Assembly (NCBI GenBank): GCA_964228555.1
Contig: CAXQZU010000062.1
Span: 1-5,067 of the forward strand
Source of the DNA: CAXQZU01 sp964228555
GTDB taxonomy: Bacteria > Planctomycetota > PLA2 > JAEUHO01
Length of the DNA stretch: 5,067 bases
Direction of reading: 5' to 3'
A program made the translations under genes and the position numbers. Positions 1-5,067 of the stretch are shown here, piece by piece. The notes under the pieces were generated by a model, which saw only the letters and a list, made by a program, of their open reading frames with translations, was not told the origin of the DNA and searched no databases. The first letter of the stretch is position 1. The number at the start of each line of letters is the position of its first letter.

Positions 1-17
1 GACTGCATGGTGCTGCG

Positions 18-37
18 GAGGCGGCGAGGCCCGCCTC
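18..37. other. Small GC-rich hairpin near the window edge
   Basis: GAGGCGG at 18-24 and CCGCCTC at 31-37 are perfectly complementary, giving a 7-bp stem with a 6-base loop. No T-run follows on either strand. It could be the end signal of a gene lying left of the window or a structure in the katG leader. The surrounding 1-158 stretch holds no gene I can support. Confidence 0.35.
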
Positions 38-111
38 GTGCGTAGACCGAGGCCACGAGCAGGGCGGCGGGGCCGGCGGCAGGCTTGCCGACGCTCGGTC
101 CGTCCGAGTTC

Positions 112-143
112 CTTGCCCCTTCCCCCTGCTTGTCCCTTCCCCC
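112..143 (+). repeat. Tandem pyrimidine-rich direct repeat upstream of katG
   Basis: CTTGCCCCTTCCCCC (112-126) is repeated as CTTGTCCCTTCCCCC (129-143), differing at one of 15 positions and separated by TG, so the unit is 17 bp. The second copy abuts the katG ribosome binding site. Two copies at fixed spacing could be a regulator site. Alternatively, the CTTCC cores could pair with the GGAGG of the ribosome binding site (one G-U pair) and mask it. Both roles are inference; the repeat itself is read directly. I found no convincing -35/-10 pair nearby. Confidence 0.6.
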
Positions 144-148
144 GGAGG
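144..148 (+). promoter_or_regulatory. Ribosome binding site of katG
   Basis: GGAGG lies 10 bases before the ATG at 159. The reading frame stays open to the left edge of the window, so this site and the signal peptide that follows are what decide the start. Confidence 0.8.
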
Positions 149-158
149 TAGCGATCCC

Positions 159-2546
159 ATGACGACGACCCAGACGGCCCGCACGCGGGCCACGACGCGA
201 GCCGGCAGCGCGTGGCTGCTGGTGCCCCTCGTGCTGGTGGGCCTGCCTGTGGGTGCCTGCTCGCGACCCGTGGCGCACAGTGCAGCATCCCCGCTGGCGC
301 TGGCCGAGGCGACGCCGGCCGGGCCCAAGGGCGCCTGTCCCTTCAACGGGGCGATGAGTGCGGGGGCCAGCGGCGAGGCAGGCCCGGCCGGTGCCGCGCC
401 CGCGGCGGCCGTCGTGGAGGGTGGCCCGGGCAACGACTACTGGTGGCCCAACCGGCTCGACCTGTCGGTGCTGCACAGCAACCCGCCCGCCGGCAACCCG
501 ATGGGTGCGGGCTTCGACTACGCCAGCGCGTTCAGCAAGCTCGACCTCAAGGCGGTCAAGAAGGACCTCGAGGCGGTGCTCACCACCTCGCAGGACTGGT
601 GGCCGGCCGACTACGGGCACTACGGCGGCCTGATGATCCGCCTCGCCTGGCACAGCGCGGGCACCTACCGCGTGACGGACGGGCGCGGTGGCTCGGCCTC
701 GGGCACGATCCGCTTCGCGCCGCTCAACAGCTGGCCCGACAACGCCAACCTCGACAAGGCCCGGCGCCTGCTGTGGCCCGTGAAGAAGAAGTACGGCCGC
801 GCGATCTCGTGGGCCGACCTCATCATCCTCGCCGGCAACGTGTCGCTGGAGTCGATGGGCCTGAAGACCTTCGGCTTCGCCGGCGGCCGCGACGACGTCT
901 GGGAGCCCGAGTCGGAGATCTACTGGGGCAAGGAGCGGCGCTGGCTCGAGGACCAGCGCCATGCCAGCGGCGAGCTGGAGCACCCGCTGGCCGCCTCGCA
1001 GATGGGCCTGATCTACGTCAACCCCGAGGGCCCCGGCGGCAAGCCCGACCCCATCGCCGCGGCCGCGGCCATCCGCGTGACCTTCTCGCGCATGGGCATG
1101 GACAACGAGGAGACCGTGGCCCTCATCGCCGGCGGCCACACGCTGGGCAAGACCCATGGTGCGGCCAGCCCGACGGATCACGTGGGCCGCGAGCCCGAGG
1201 CCGGGCCGCTGGAGGCGCAGGGCTTCGGCTGGCCCAACCGCTTCGGCAAGGGGAAGGCCGAGGACACCATCACCAGCGGCCTGGAGGGCGCGTGGACCTT
1301 CACGCCCGACCGCTGGTCCAACGACTACTTCGGCAACCTCTTCGGCTACGAGTGGAAGCTCGTCAAGGGCCCCGGCGGCGCCTGGCAGTGGACGCCGGCC
1401 GACCCGACCGTGACCGGCGTGCCGGACGCGCACGTGCCCGGCAAGAGCCATGCGCCGATGATGCTGACGACGGACGTGGCCCTGCGCTTCGACCCCGTCT
1501 TCGAGCCCATCTCGCGCAAGTTCCACAAGGACGGGACCGCCTTCGCGCAGGCCTTCGCCCGCGCGTGGTTCAAGCTCACGCACCGTGACATGGGCCCGCA
1601 CGCCGGCCTGCTGGGGCCCGAGGTGCCGCCGGCGCAGCTGTGGCAGGACCCGGTGCCGGCGCTGGACCACGCCCTGGTGGGTGCCGAGGACGTGGCCGCG
1701 CTCAAGCGCGAGGTGCTGGCCTCGGGCCTGCCGGTGGCCGACCTCGTCTCCGCAGCGTGGGCCTCGGCGTCCACCTTCCGCGGCTCGGACCTGCGCGGCG
1801 GCAGCAACGGCGGCCGCCTGCGCCTCTCGCCGCAGAAGGACTGGGAGGCCAACGAGCCCGAGCGTCTGGCCAAGGTGCTGGGCGGACTGGAGAAGGTCCA
1901 GGCGTCGTTCCAGGCCGGCGGCAAGCGCATCTCGATGGCCGACCTGGTCGTGCTGGCCGGCTGCGCGGCCGTGGAGAAGGCCGCGGCCGACGCAGGCACG
2001 CCCGTGCAGGTGGCCTTCACCCCCGGGCGCACGGACGCGACGCAGGAGATGACCGACACGGCTTCCTTCGCCGTGCTCGAGCCCATCGCCGACGGCTTCC
2101 GCAACTACGTGGGCAAGCGCGCGGACCTGCCCACGCCCCAGCTGCTGGTGGACCGCGCCCAGCTGCTCAACCTCAGCGCGCCCGAGATGACGGTGCTGGT
2201 GGGCGGCCTGCGCTCGCTGGGCGCCAACTACCGCGGCTCGGCCCACGGCGTGTTCACCGCGCGCCCGGGGACGCTGAGCAACGAGTGGTTCGTGAACCTG
2301 CTGGACATGGCCACGGAGTGGAGCGTCGCCAAGGACGCGCCCGGCCTCTACGAGGGCCGCGACCGCAAGACCGGCCAGGTGCGCTGGACGGGCACGGCGG
2401 TGGACCTCGTGTTCGGCTCGAACTCGCAGCTGCGCGCGCTGGCCGAGGTGTACGCGGCCGACGACGCCCGGCAGAAGTTCGTGGACGACTTCGCCGCCGC
2501 GTGGGCCAAGGTGATGGACCTGGGCGTGCGCATCGTGCGCAAGTGA
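159..2546 (+). CDS. katG: Catalase-peroxidase KatG with an N-terminal export signal
   Basis: This heme enzyme decomposes hydrogen peroxide by catalase and peroxidase reactions. The protein has 795 residues against about 720-740 usually; the excess is N-terminal. Residues 1-17 are Arg/Thr-rich, 18-33 are hydrophobic, and VGAC places a Cys at 34. The Pro at 30 makes the lipobox imperfect, so cleavage near ALAEA (51) by signal peptidase I is an alternative. There is no twin-arginine motif. CPF (60-62) marks the usual KatG N-terminus, followed by an Ala/Gly-rich linker to about 90. In the N-terminal domain I see distal R161, W164 and H165 (RLAWHSAGTY), Y286 (MGLIYVNPEG), M312, proximal H327 (GGHTLGKTHG), W379, D439 and the mobile Arg R476 (HRDMGP). 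W164-Y286-M312 would form the Trp-Tyr-Met cofactor that gives catalase activity. The degenerate C-terminal domain (about 500-795) is intact, ending in FGSNSQLRALAEVY. The family call is secure; the location outside the cytoplasm is predicted. Confidence 0.97.
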   Translation: MTTTQTARTRATTRAGSAWLLVPLVLVGLPVGACSRPVAHSAASPLALAEATPAGPKGACPFNGAMSAGASGEAGPAGAAPAAAVVEGGPGNDYWWPNRLDLSVLHSNPPAGNPMGAGFDYASAFSKLDLKAVKKDLEAVLTTSQDWWPADYGHYGGLMIRLAWHSAGTYRVTDGRGGSASGTIRFAPLNSWPDNANLDKARRLLWPVKKKYGRAISWADLIILAGNVSLESMGLKTFGFAGGRDDVWEPESEIYWGKERRWLEDQRHASGELEHPLAASQMGLIYVNPEGPGGKPDPIAAAAAIRVTFSRMGMDNEETVALIAGGHTLGKTHGAASPTDHVGREPEAGPLEAQGFGWPNRFGKGKAEDTITSGLEGAWTFTPDRWSNDYFGNLFGYEWKLVKGPGGAWQWTPADPTVTGVPDAHVPGKSHAPMMLTTDVALRFDPVFEPISRKFHKDGTAFAQAFARAWFKLTHRDMGPHAGLLGPEVPPAQLWQDPVPALDHALVGAEDVAALKREVLASGLPVADLVSAAWASASTFRGSDLRGGSNGGRLRLSPQKDWEANEPERLAKVLGGLEKVQASFQAGGKRISMADLVVLAGCAAVEKAAADAGTPVQVAFTPGRTDATQEMTDTASFAVLEPIADGFRNYVGKRADLPTPQLLVDRAQLLNLSAPEMTVLVGGLRSLGANYRGSAHGVFTARPGTLSNEWFVNLLDMATEWSVAKDAPGLYEGRDRKTGQVRWTGTAVDLVFGSNSQLRALAEVYAADDARQKFVDDFAAAWAKVMDLGVRIVRK

Positions 2547-2608
2547 GGCCTAGGGCGCGGCGCTGAGGCGTCTCGCCCTCCGGCAGCACCCGCCGCCCGA
2601 GGCACCCT

Positions 2609-2642
2609 CGAGGGCCGTCCCGCACGCGCGGGGCGGCCCTCG
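2609..2642 (+). terminator. Strong hairpin between convergent katG and cytochrome genes
   Basis: The arms 2609-2623 and 2628-2642 form a 15-bp stem with a 4-base loop (ACGC). The only non-Watson-Crick position is T2618 opposite G2633. That is a tolerated G-U pair in the katG-direction RNA but an A-C mismatch in the opposite RNA, so the structure favours ending katG transcripts. Only a weak CTCTT follows rather than a T-run, which is common in very GC-rich genomes. It may also block read-through from the converging gene. Confidence 0.75.
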
Positions 2643-2679
2643 CTCTTGGGGCCCGCGCCAGCGGGGCGCGCGCCTTGGC

Positions 2680-3225
2680 TTACTTGCCGTGCCGCTCGGG
2701 CTTCTCGTGCTCGTGCTCTTCCTCGCCCTCGTCGTCATCGTCGCCATCGTCATCATCGCCGCCCGAGGCGGAGGGGCCACCCTTGGCCTCCGCGGCCTTG
2801 GCGCCCTCCTTGGCCGTCCACTTGCCGAAGCTGGCGCCCTCCGCGATCCAGCGCCGGATGAGTTCCTGCTGCTCCTTGGCCAGCGGTCCGCCCTTGCTGG
2901 CCGGCGGCATGAGGTCGCCGTTGCCGGCCGGCAGCGAGATGACCCGCACCAGCATCGACTCGTCGGGCTTCTTGGCCACCACCAGCCGGCCCTTCTTGCT
3001 GGCCGTGATGGCCGCCTTGCTGTCGAGGGTGACGCCGCCCTTGCCGCCACGCACCTTGCCGTCTGCGGACTTCACCTGCCCGTGGCACTCGATGCAGTGC
3101 TTCTCGAGCATGGGCCAGACCTGCTTGGCGAAGTCCACAGGCTCCGGCTTCTTCTCGCCCTGCGCCGCCCGCGAGGCGATCGCGAGCAGCGAGATCAAGA
3201 CAGCAACCAAGGCGATCGGCTTCAT
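2680..3225 (-). CDS. Exported mono-heme cytochrome c with acidic, His-containing tail (planctomycete-type domain)
   Basis: The product is 181 residues and is probably a periplasmic or surface electron carrier. Residues 1-20 are a classical signal peptide (MKPIALVAVLISLLAIASRA), with cleavage likely after A20 or G23. The heme site is CIECH (C44, C47, H48). M106 in GDLMPPAS is the likely axial ligand, and ELIRRWIAEGASFG (121-134) closes the domain. This order matches the planctomycete-type cytochrome c (PSCyt1-like) domain as I know it. After a Lys/Ala-rich hinge, residues 157-173 are almost all Asp, Glu and Gly, then HEHEKPERHGK. The start is ATG at 3225: GGAGG at 3231-3235 lies 5 bases upstream and the signal peptide begins there, although the frame stays open further. 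It converges on katG and diverges from the lipoprotein pair. Its partner is unknown. The cytochrome call is secure; the subfamily is moderately so. Confidence 0.9.
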   Translation of the reverse strand: MKPIALVAVLISLLAIASRAAQGEKKPEPVDFAKQVWPMLEKHCIECHGQVKSADGKVRGGKGGVTLDSKAAITASKKGRLVVAKKPDESMLVRVISLPAGNGDLMPPASKGGPLAKEQQELIRRWIAEGASFGKWTAKEGAKAAEAKGGPSASGGDDDDGDDDDEGEEEHEHEKPERHGK

Positions 3226-3230
3226 CGGCA

Positions 3231-3235
3231 CCTCC
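3231..3235 (-). promoter_or_regulatory. Ribosome binding site of the cytochrome gene
   Basis: On the minus strand this reads GGAGG (GGAGGTGCCGATG), 5 bases before the ATG whose first base is 3225. It fixes the start, since the open frame runs 73 codons further upstream without a signal peptide there. Confidence 0.75.
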
Positions 3236-3281
3236 GCGCGCCACGCAGCGGCGCTCGCGTCGCGCGAGGTCAGCCTACACC

Positions 3282-3363
3282 CGCGCGTCGCACGGGCCCG
3301 CAGGCGGGGACCGGCGCCGCCTCGCAGGGCGAAGGGCCCGGCTCCCACCCGGTGCGACGCGCG
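3282..3363. repeat. Perfect 12-bp inverted repeat with distant arms in the divergent intergenic region
   Basis: CGCGCGTCGCAC at 3282-3293 is exactly complementary to GTGCGACGCGCG at 3352-3363. The 58-base interior holds two GGGCCC palindromes (3294-3299, 3334-3339), which can pair with each other, and AGGCGG/CCGCCT (3302-3307, 3317-3322), so a nested structure is possible. It sits between the cytochrome start (3225) and the lipoprotein start (3450). It could be paired operator half-sites serving both directions, or a structured leader. The repeat is read directly; the role is inferred. Confidence 0.6.
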
Positions 3364-3417
3364 TGACCACGGGGCTGCCGACGGCGAGTCGGGCCTGGCG
3401 ACGGCGGGTGCCGCGCT

Positions 3418-3433
3418 GGGCACGCGGGTGCCC
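3418..3433 (+). other. Short hairpin just before the first lipoprotein's ribosome binding site
   Basis: GGGCAC (3418-3423) and GTGCCC (3428-3433) form a 6-bp GC stem with loop GCGG, ending 4 bases before the GGAG at 3438-3441. An upstream GTGCC (3408-3412) could instead pair with GGCAC (3419-3423), so two exclusive pairings exist. Any control role is speculative. Confidence 0.35.
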
Positions 3434-3449
3434 CTACGGAGCACGAATC

Positions 3450-4115
3450 ATGACGACGACCCCCATCCGCACGGCTGCCCTCGCGTTCCTGCTGCCCTTG
3501 CTGGCCGGCTGCCAGCCGGGCGGCGACGAGGCACGGCTCGCCTCGCTGGAAGCCACGGTGAGCGGCCTGGAGGCCAGCCTCGGCACCACGCAAGCCTCCC
3601 TCGACGCGCAACGCGCCGAGGCGCAGGCAGCACAGGACGCCCTGCTGGCGCGCCTGGACGCGCCCGTGGCCTTCGCGACCGCCAGCGGCGAGGCCGACAC
3701 CCTCGACGGCCTGCATGCGAACGAGGTGGCCGAGGTGGGCTACTTCACGCCCGTGATGCGCACCGGCGCGGCCGAGGGCTGGCAGCCCGTCGGCTCCTTC
3801 GCCTACGTGAGGGCCGGGCGCAAGGTACGCGTGACGGGCACGCTGTCCTACCGAGGCGTGCCGTTGGACCTGGTCCAGCCGGTGTGGATCGACGGGCTCC
3901 CCTACCGGCAGGCGACCAGCGGCCCCGGCGTGGCGGTCGAGACCGGCTCCTGCGCGGCCACGCTCAGCTTCCAGCGGGTGGACATCCCCGTGACCTGCCG
4001 TGTTCGGCCCGAGCCCCTGCCGCCCAGCATCTTCCTGCAGTTCACCACGCAGGAGCCGGCGACGCGCTACGAGCAGGGGTCGCTCTCGCTGGACATCCTG
4101 TACGAGGCCGAATGA
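3450..4115 (+). CDS. Lipoprotein with coiled coil and ADTLDGLHA motif (paralogue A)
   Basis: The product is 221 residues. MTTTPIRTAALAFLLPLLAG then C21 is a clear lipoprotein signal (lipobox LAGC). Residues 28-70 have Leu/Ala at heptad-like spacing (LASLEATVSGLEASLG), predicting a coiled coil. ADTLDGLHA lies at 82-90. This (N)ADTLDG-x-HA motif is familiar from tail-fibre-like and bacterial surface proteins. Then comes a beta-rich domain with SFAYVRAGRKVRVTGTLSY (116-134), DGLPYR and a C-terminal SLSLDILYEAE. C168 and C183 could form a disulfide. The start at 3450 is chosen because GGAG (3438-3441) lies 8 bases upstream and the signal peptide begins there; the frame is open for 29 more codons. 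The gene is followed after 81 bp by its paralogue. Function is unknown; an envelope-anchored fibre or adhesin-like protein is the best guess. Confidence 0.85.
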   Translation: MTTTPIRTAALAFLLPLLAGCQPGGDEARLASLEATVSGLEASLGTTQASLDAQRAEAQAAQDALLARLDAPVAFATASGEADTLDGLHANEVAEVGYFTPVMRTGAAEGWQPVGSFAYVRAGRKVRVTGTLSYRGVPLDLVQPVWIDGLPYRQATSGPGVAVETGSCAATLSFQRVDIPVTCRVRPEPLPPSIFLQFTTQEPATRYEQGSLSLDILYEAE

Positions 4116-4120
4116 TGCGG

Positions 4121-4148
4121 GCCCCGCCCCGCGCTGGCGGAGTGGGGC
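4121..4148 (+). other. Imperfect hairpin between the two lipoprotein genes
   Basis: GCCCC (4121-4125) pairs with GGGGC (4144-4148), and CCGC (4129-4132) with GCGG (4137-4140), with a 3-by-3 internal loop. It starts 6 bases after the first lipoprotein's stop codon. It could be a weak terminator or an RNA-stability element that makes expression of the second gene partly independent. GC-rich sequence yields such structures by chance, so confidence is low. Confidence 0.25.
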
Positions 4149-4196
4149 ACGGCGAGTACCCTGCGGCATTCACGCACCCCACGGGAGCCCCACCGC

Positions 4197-4784
4197 ATGC
4201 GCCGCGCCCTTGCCTGCCTAGGCCTCCTGCTCTGCCTTCCGGCTTGCCACCCTGACAGCACCACTGGCCGTGTCGAGTCGCTGGAGGCGGAGGTTGCCAC
4301 GCTCAAGGCCCAGGTACAGGCCATGCAGTCCTCGGGCGTGGCCTACGCGACCAGCTGCGGCAACGCCGATACGCTGGACGGGCTGCACGCCTCGCAGATC
4401 GCGGAGAGCGGCACGTTCTCGCCCGCATTGTTTGCGAGCCAGCCGTTCTGGGACGCGCAGGGCGTGTTCTCCTACCTTCGGACCGGCAACCGCGTGCGCG
4501 TGACGGGCACCATGCGCAAGCTGGTTGTAGCGGGTGAGTTTGCCCCTAGTCTTGAGTTCCGGATCGGGCTCCTGCCGTACCGCACCAGCCTGTTCATGGC
4601 GACCTCTGAAGTCATTGGCAGCGCCGCGGGAAGCCTGACCGACTTAGGGTCTTACGTCGGCACCTCTTGGGCCGTGAACGCCGCCGTGGGATCGAACGAG
4701 GCAGAGATCCGCTGCACCTATGCCGACGTCCCGTACACCAACGACGGCACCGTGTCCGTGGACTTCAGCTACGACGTGGGCTAG
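4197..4784 (+). CDS. Lipoprotein with coiled coil and ADTLDGLHA motif (paralogue B)
   Basis: The product is 195 residues and is a paralogue of the preceding gene. The signal MRRALACLGLLLCLPA is followed by C17 (lipobox LPAC). A shorter coiled coil covers about 25-45 (RVESLEAEVATLKAQVQAM). ADTLDGLHA at 57-65 is identical to the upstream copy. Shared features continue: F-S/A-Y-L/V-R-x-G-x-x-VRVTGT (91-105), LPYR (126-129), and a terminal G-x-x-S-x-D-F/I-x-Y pattern (184-192). The middle of the head domain has diverged strongly. Cysteines are C54 and C173. GGGAG (4183-4187) lies 9 bases before the ATG. Base use is odd: many A/T-ending codons cluster from about 4430 to 4720, including a rare TTA Leu at 4644-4646. 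The 81-bp gap to paralogue A is compatible with one transcript. Function unknown; probably the same class of anchored surface protein. Confidence 0.88.
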   Translation: MRRALACLGLLLCLPACHPDSTTGRVESLEAEVATLKAQVQAMQSSGVAYATSCGNADTLDGLHASQIAESGTFSPALFASQPFWDAQGVFSYLRTGNRVRVTGTMRKLVVAGEFAPSLEFRIGLLPYRTSLFMATSEVIGSAAGSLTDLGSYVGTSWAVNAAVGSNEAEIRCTYADVPYTNDGTVSVDFSYDVG

Positions 4785-4788
4785 GCGC

Positions 4789-4826
4789 GCGGCGGCGGGC
4801 GTTGGCCACAGGGCCTAGGCCGCCGC
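4789..4826 (+). terminator. Possible terminator after the second lipoprotein
   Basis: GCGGCGGC (4789-4796) pairs perfectly with GCCGCCGC (4819-4826), an 8-bp stem beginning 5 bases after the stop codon. The 22-base interior can form a small GGCC/GGCC stem (4804-4807, 4812-4815). No T-run follows. Position and stem strength suggest transcript ending; composition weakens the case. Confidence 0.45.
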
Positions 4827-4835
4827 TCACCGTGC

Positions 4836-4874
4836 TCCTCGGCCCCCGTCCTTCGCTCCGCCGGATCCTCGGCC
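4836..4874 (+). repeat. Nine-base direct repeat spaced 30 bp apart
   Basis: TCCTCGGCC occurs at 4836-4844 and again at 4866-4874, exactly 30 bp apart (about three helical turns), in front of the partial lipoprotein gene. Regulator half-sites on one DNA face are possible; chance in GC-rich DNA is also quite possible. Confidence 0.25.
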
Positions 4875-4930
4875 TGCGGTATCTCACAGGGGTGCCTCCC
4901 TCCCCGACCCTCGCCCGTGGCGCCCTCCCC

Positions 4931-5067
4931 GTGGCGCGCATCCTGCTCGCGTCGTGGGTGCTGCTGGGGCTGGCTGGGTGCACGGCCCCACGGCTCACCT
5001 CCGAGCTGCGCGTCGAGCCATTCGCCAGCCTGCGTGCGGCCTACGACCGCCTGCCGCAGGAGCGACT
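4931..5067 (+). CDS. Start of a third lipoprotein gene (cut by the window end)
   Basis: Reading from GTG at 4931 gives MARILLASWVLLGLAG then Cys 17, a textbook lipoprotein signal (lipobox LAGC), then TAPRLTSELRVEPFASLRAA and on to the edge at 45 codons with no stop. No known family is recognisable in the 29 visible mature residues. No ribosome binding site precedes 4931. An in-frame GTG at 4892 would add 13 residues (VPPSPTLARGALP) ahead of the same hydrophobic core. It follows TATCTC (4880-4885) at a spacing that would suit a leaderless start, but that is speculative. It is oriented like the two lipoproteins before it, lacks their coiled coil, and lies beyond a possible terminator. Confidence 0.6.
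   Translation, partial: MARILLASWVLLGLAGCTAPRLTSELRVEPFASLRAAYDRLPQER

Noticed and set aside
1..8. A minus-strand ATG at 8-6 that could start a gene running off the left edge
   Set aside because: No ribosome binding site precedes it and only two codons are visible.
1..45. An open frame ending in TAG at 43-45, which could be the tail of an upstream gene
   Set aside because: Only 14 Arg-rich codons with no recognisable features; a hairpin overlaps it. GC-rich DNA is open by chance in several frames.
85..113. TTGCCG at 85-90 as a -35 box for katG
   Set aside because: There is no acceptable -10 box at 16-18 bp; the candidate GTTCCT is too poor.
3..158. The katG frame remains open to the left edge, so an upstream start or a longer protein is possible
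   Set aside because: The good GGAGG spacing and a signal peptide beginning at 159 favour the ATG there; the upstream translation shows no domain.
1346..2104. A long minus-strand open frame inside katG
   Set aside because: It is antisense to a fully conserved katG; its composition is that expected from reading GC-rich codons backwards and it has no motif.
159..3462. katG and paralogue A share their first 13 coding bases (ATGACGACGACCC)
   Set aside because: A Thr-rich MTTT beginning is common, and the similarity stops at once after it.
4134..4150. A sigma-54-like -24/-12 element (TGG...GC) before paralogue B
   Set aside because: The GG to GC distance is one base short and the TTGC part is missing.
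3270..4169. A 299-codon minus-strand frame opposite paralogue A
   Set aside because: It has no signal, motif or ribosome binding site, while the plus strand encodes a clear lipoprotein conserved with its neighbour.
2675..4255. A very long plus-strand open frame crossing the cytochrome, the intergenic region and paralogue A
   Set aside because: It runs antisense through a bona fide cytochrome and out of frame with a clear lipoprotein; Ser- and Arg-rich runs are shadow composition.
2549..4819. Three CCTAGG palindromes (2549-2554, 4217-4222, 4814-4819), two shortly after stop codons
   Set aside because: CTAG is often rare in bacteria so this caught the eye, but the three contexts are unlike each other and one lies in a signal-peptide coding region.

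Overview
The window is very GC-rich (about 70% by eye, with GC-ending codons nearly everywhere) and bacterial. It holds four complete protein genes and the start of a fifth. No rRNA, tRNA, CRISPR array, insertion sequence or phage integration gene is visible. The organism is uncertain. The small c-type cytochrome, with a CxxCH motif followed by an 'MPP' segment and an RRWIxEGA-like end, resembles the planctomycete-type cytochrome domain. Together with the high GC and the many lipoproteins this suggests a high-GC Planctomycetota member; a Myxococcota-like genome is the main alternative.

Layout, left to right. Positions 1-158 are a leader region with a small hairpin, a pyrimidine-rich 17-bp-period direct repeat and a good ribosome binding site. 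Positions 159-2546 (+) encode a full two-domain catalase-peroxidase (KatG) with all catalytic residues and an unusual N-terminal export signal. A strong 15-bp hairpin (2609-2642) separates it from the convergent gene at 2680-3225 (-), an exported mono-heme cytochrome c with an extremely acidic, His-containing tail. A 224-bp divergent intergenic region (3226-3449) carries a perfect 12-bp inverted repeat with arms 58 bp apart. Two tandem paralogous lipoproteins follow (3450-4115 and 4197-4784, +). Each has a lipid-anchored Cys, a coiled coil, an ADTLDGLHA motif and a beta-rich C-terminal domain. A hairpin follows the second. The window ends inside what looks like a third lipoprotein gene with a GTG start (4931 or 4892).

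How they may work together (inference): every predicted product carries an export signal, so this is a cell-envelope neighbourhood. KatG would detoxify peroxide outside the cytoplasm, and the neighbouring cytochrome is a conceivable electron carrier in the same compartment, although the two genes are convergent and not co-transcribed. The paired lipoproteins have the architecture of short surface fibres (anchor, stalk, fibre-type motif, beta head). They are the least explained part of the window.
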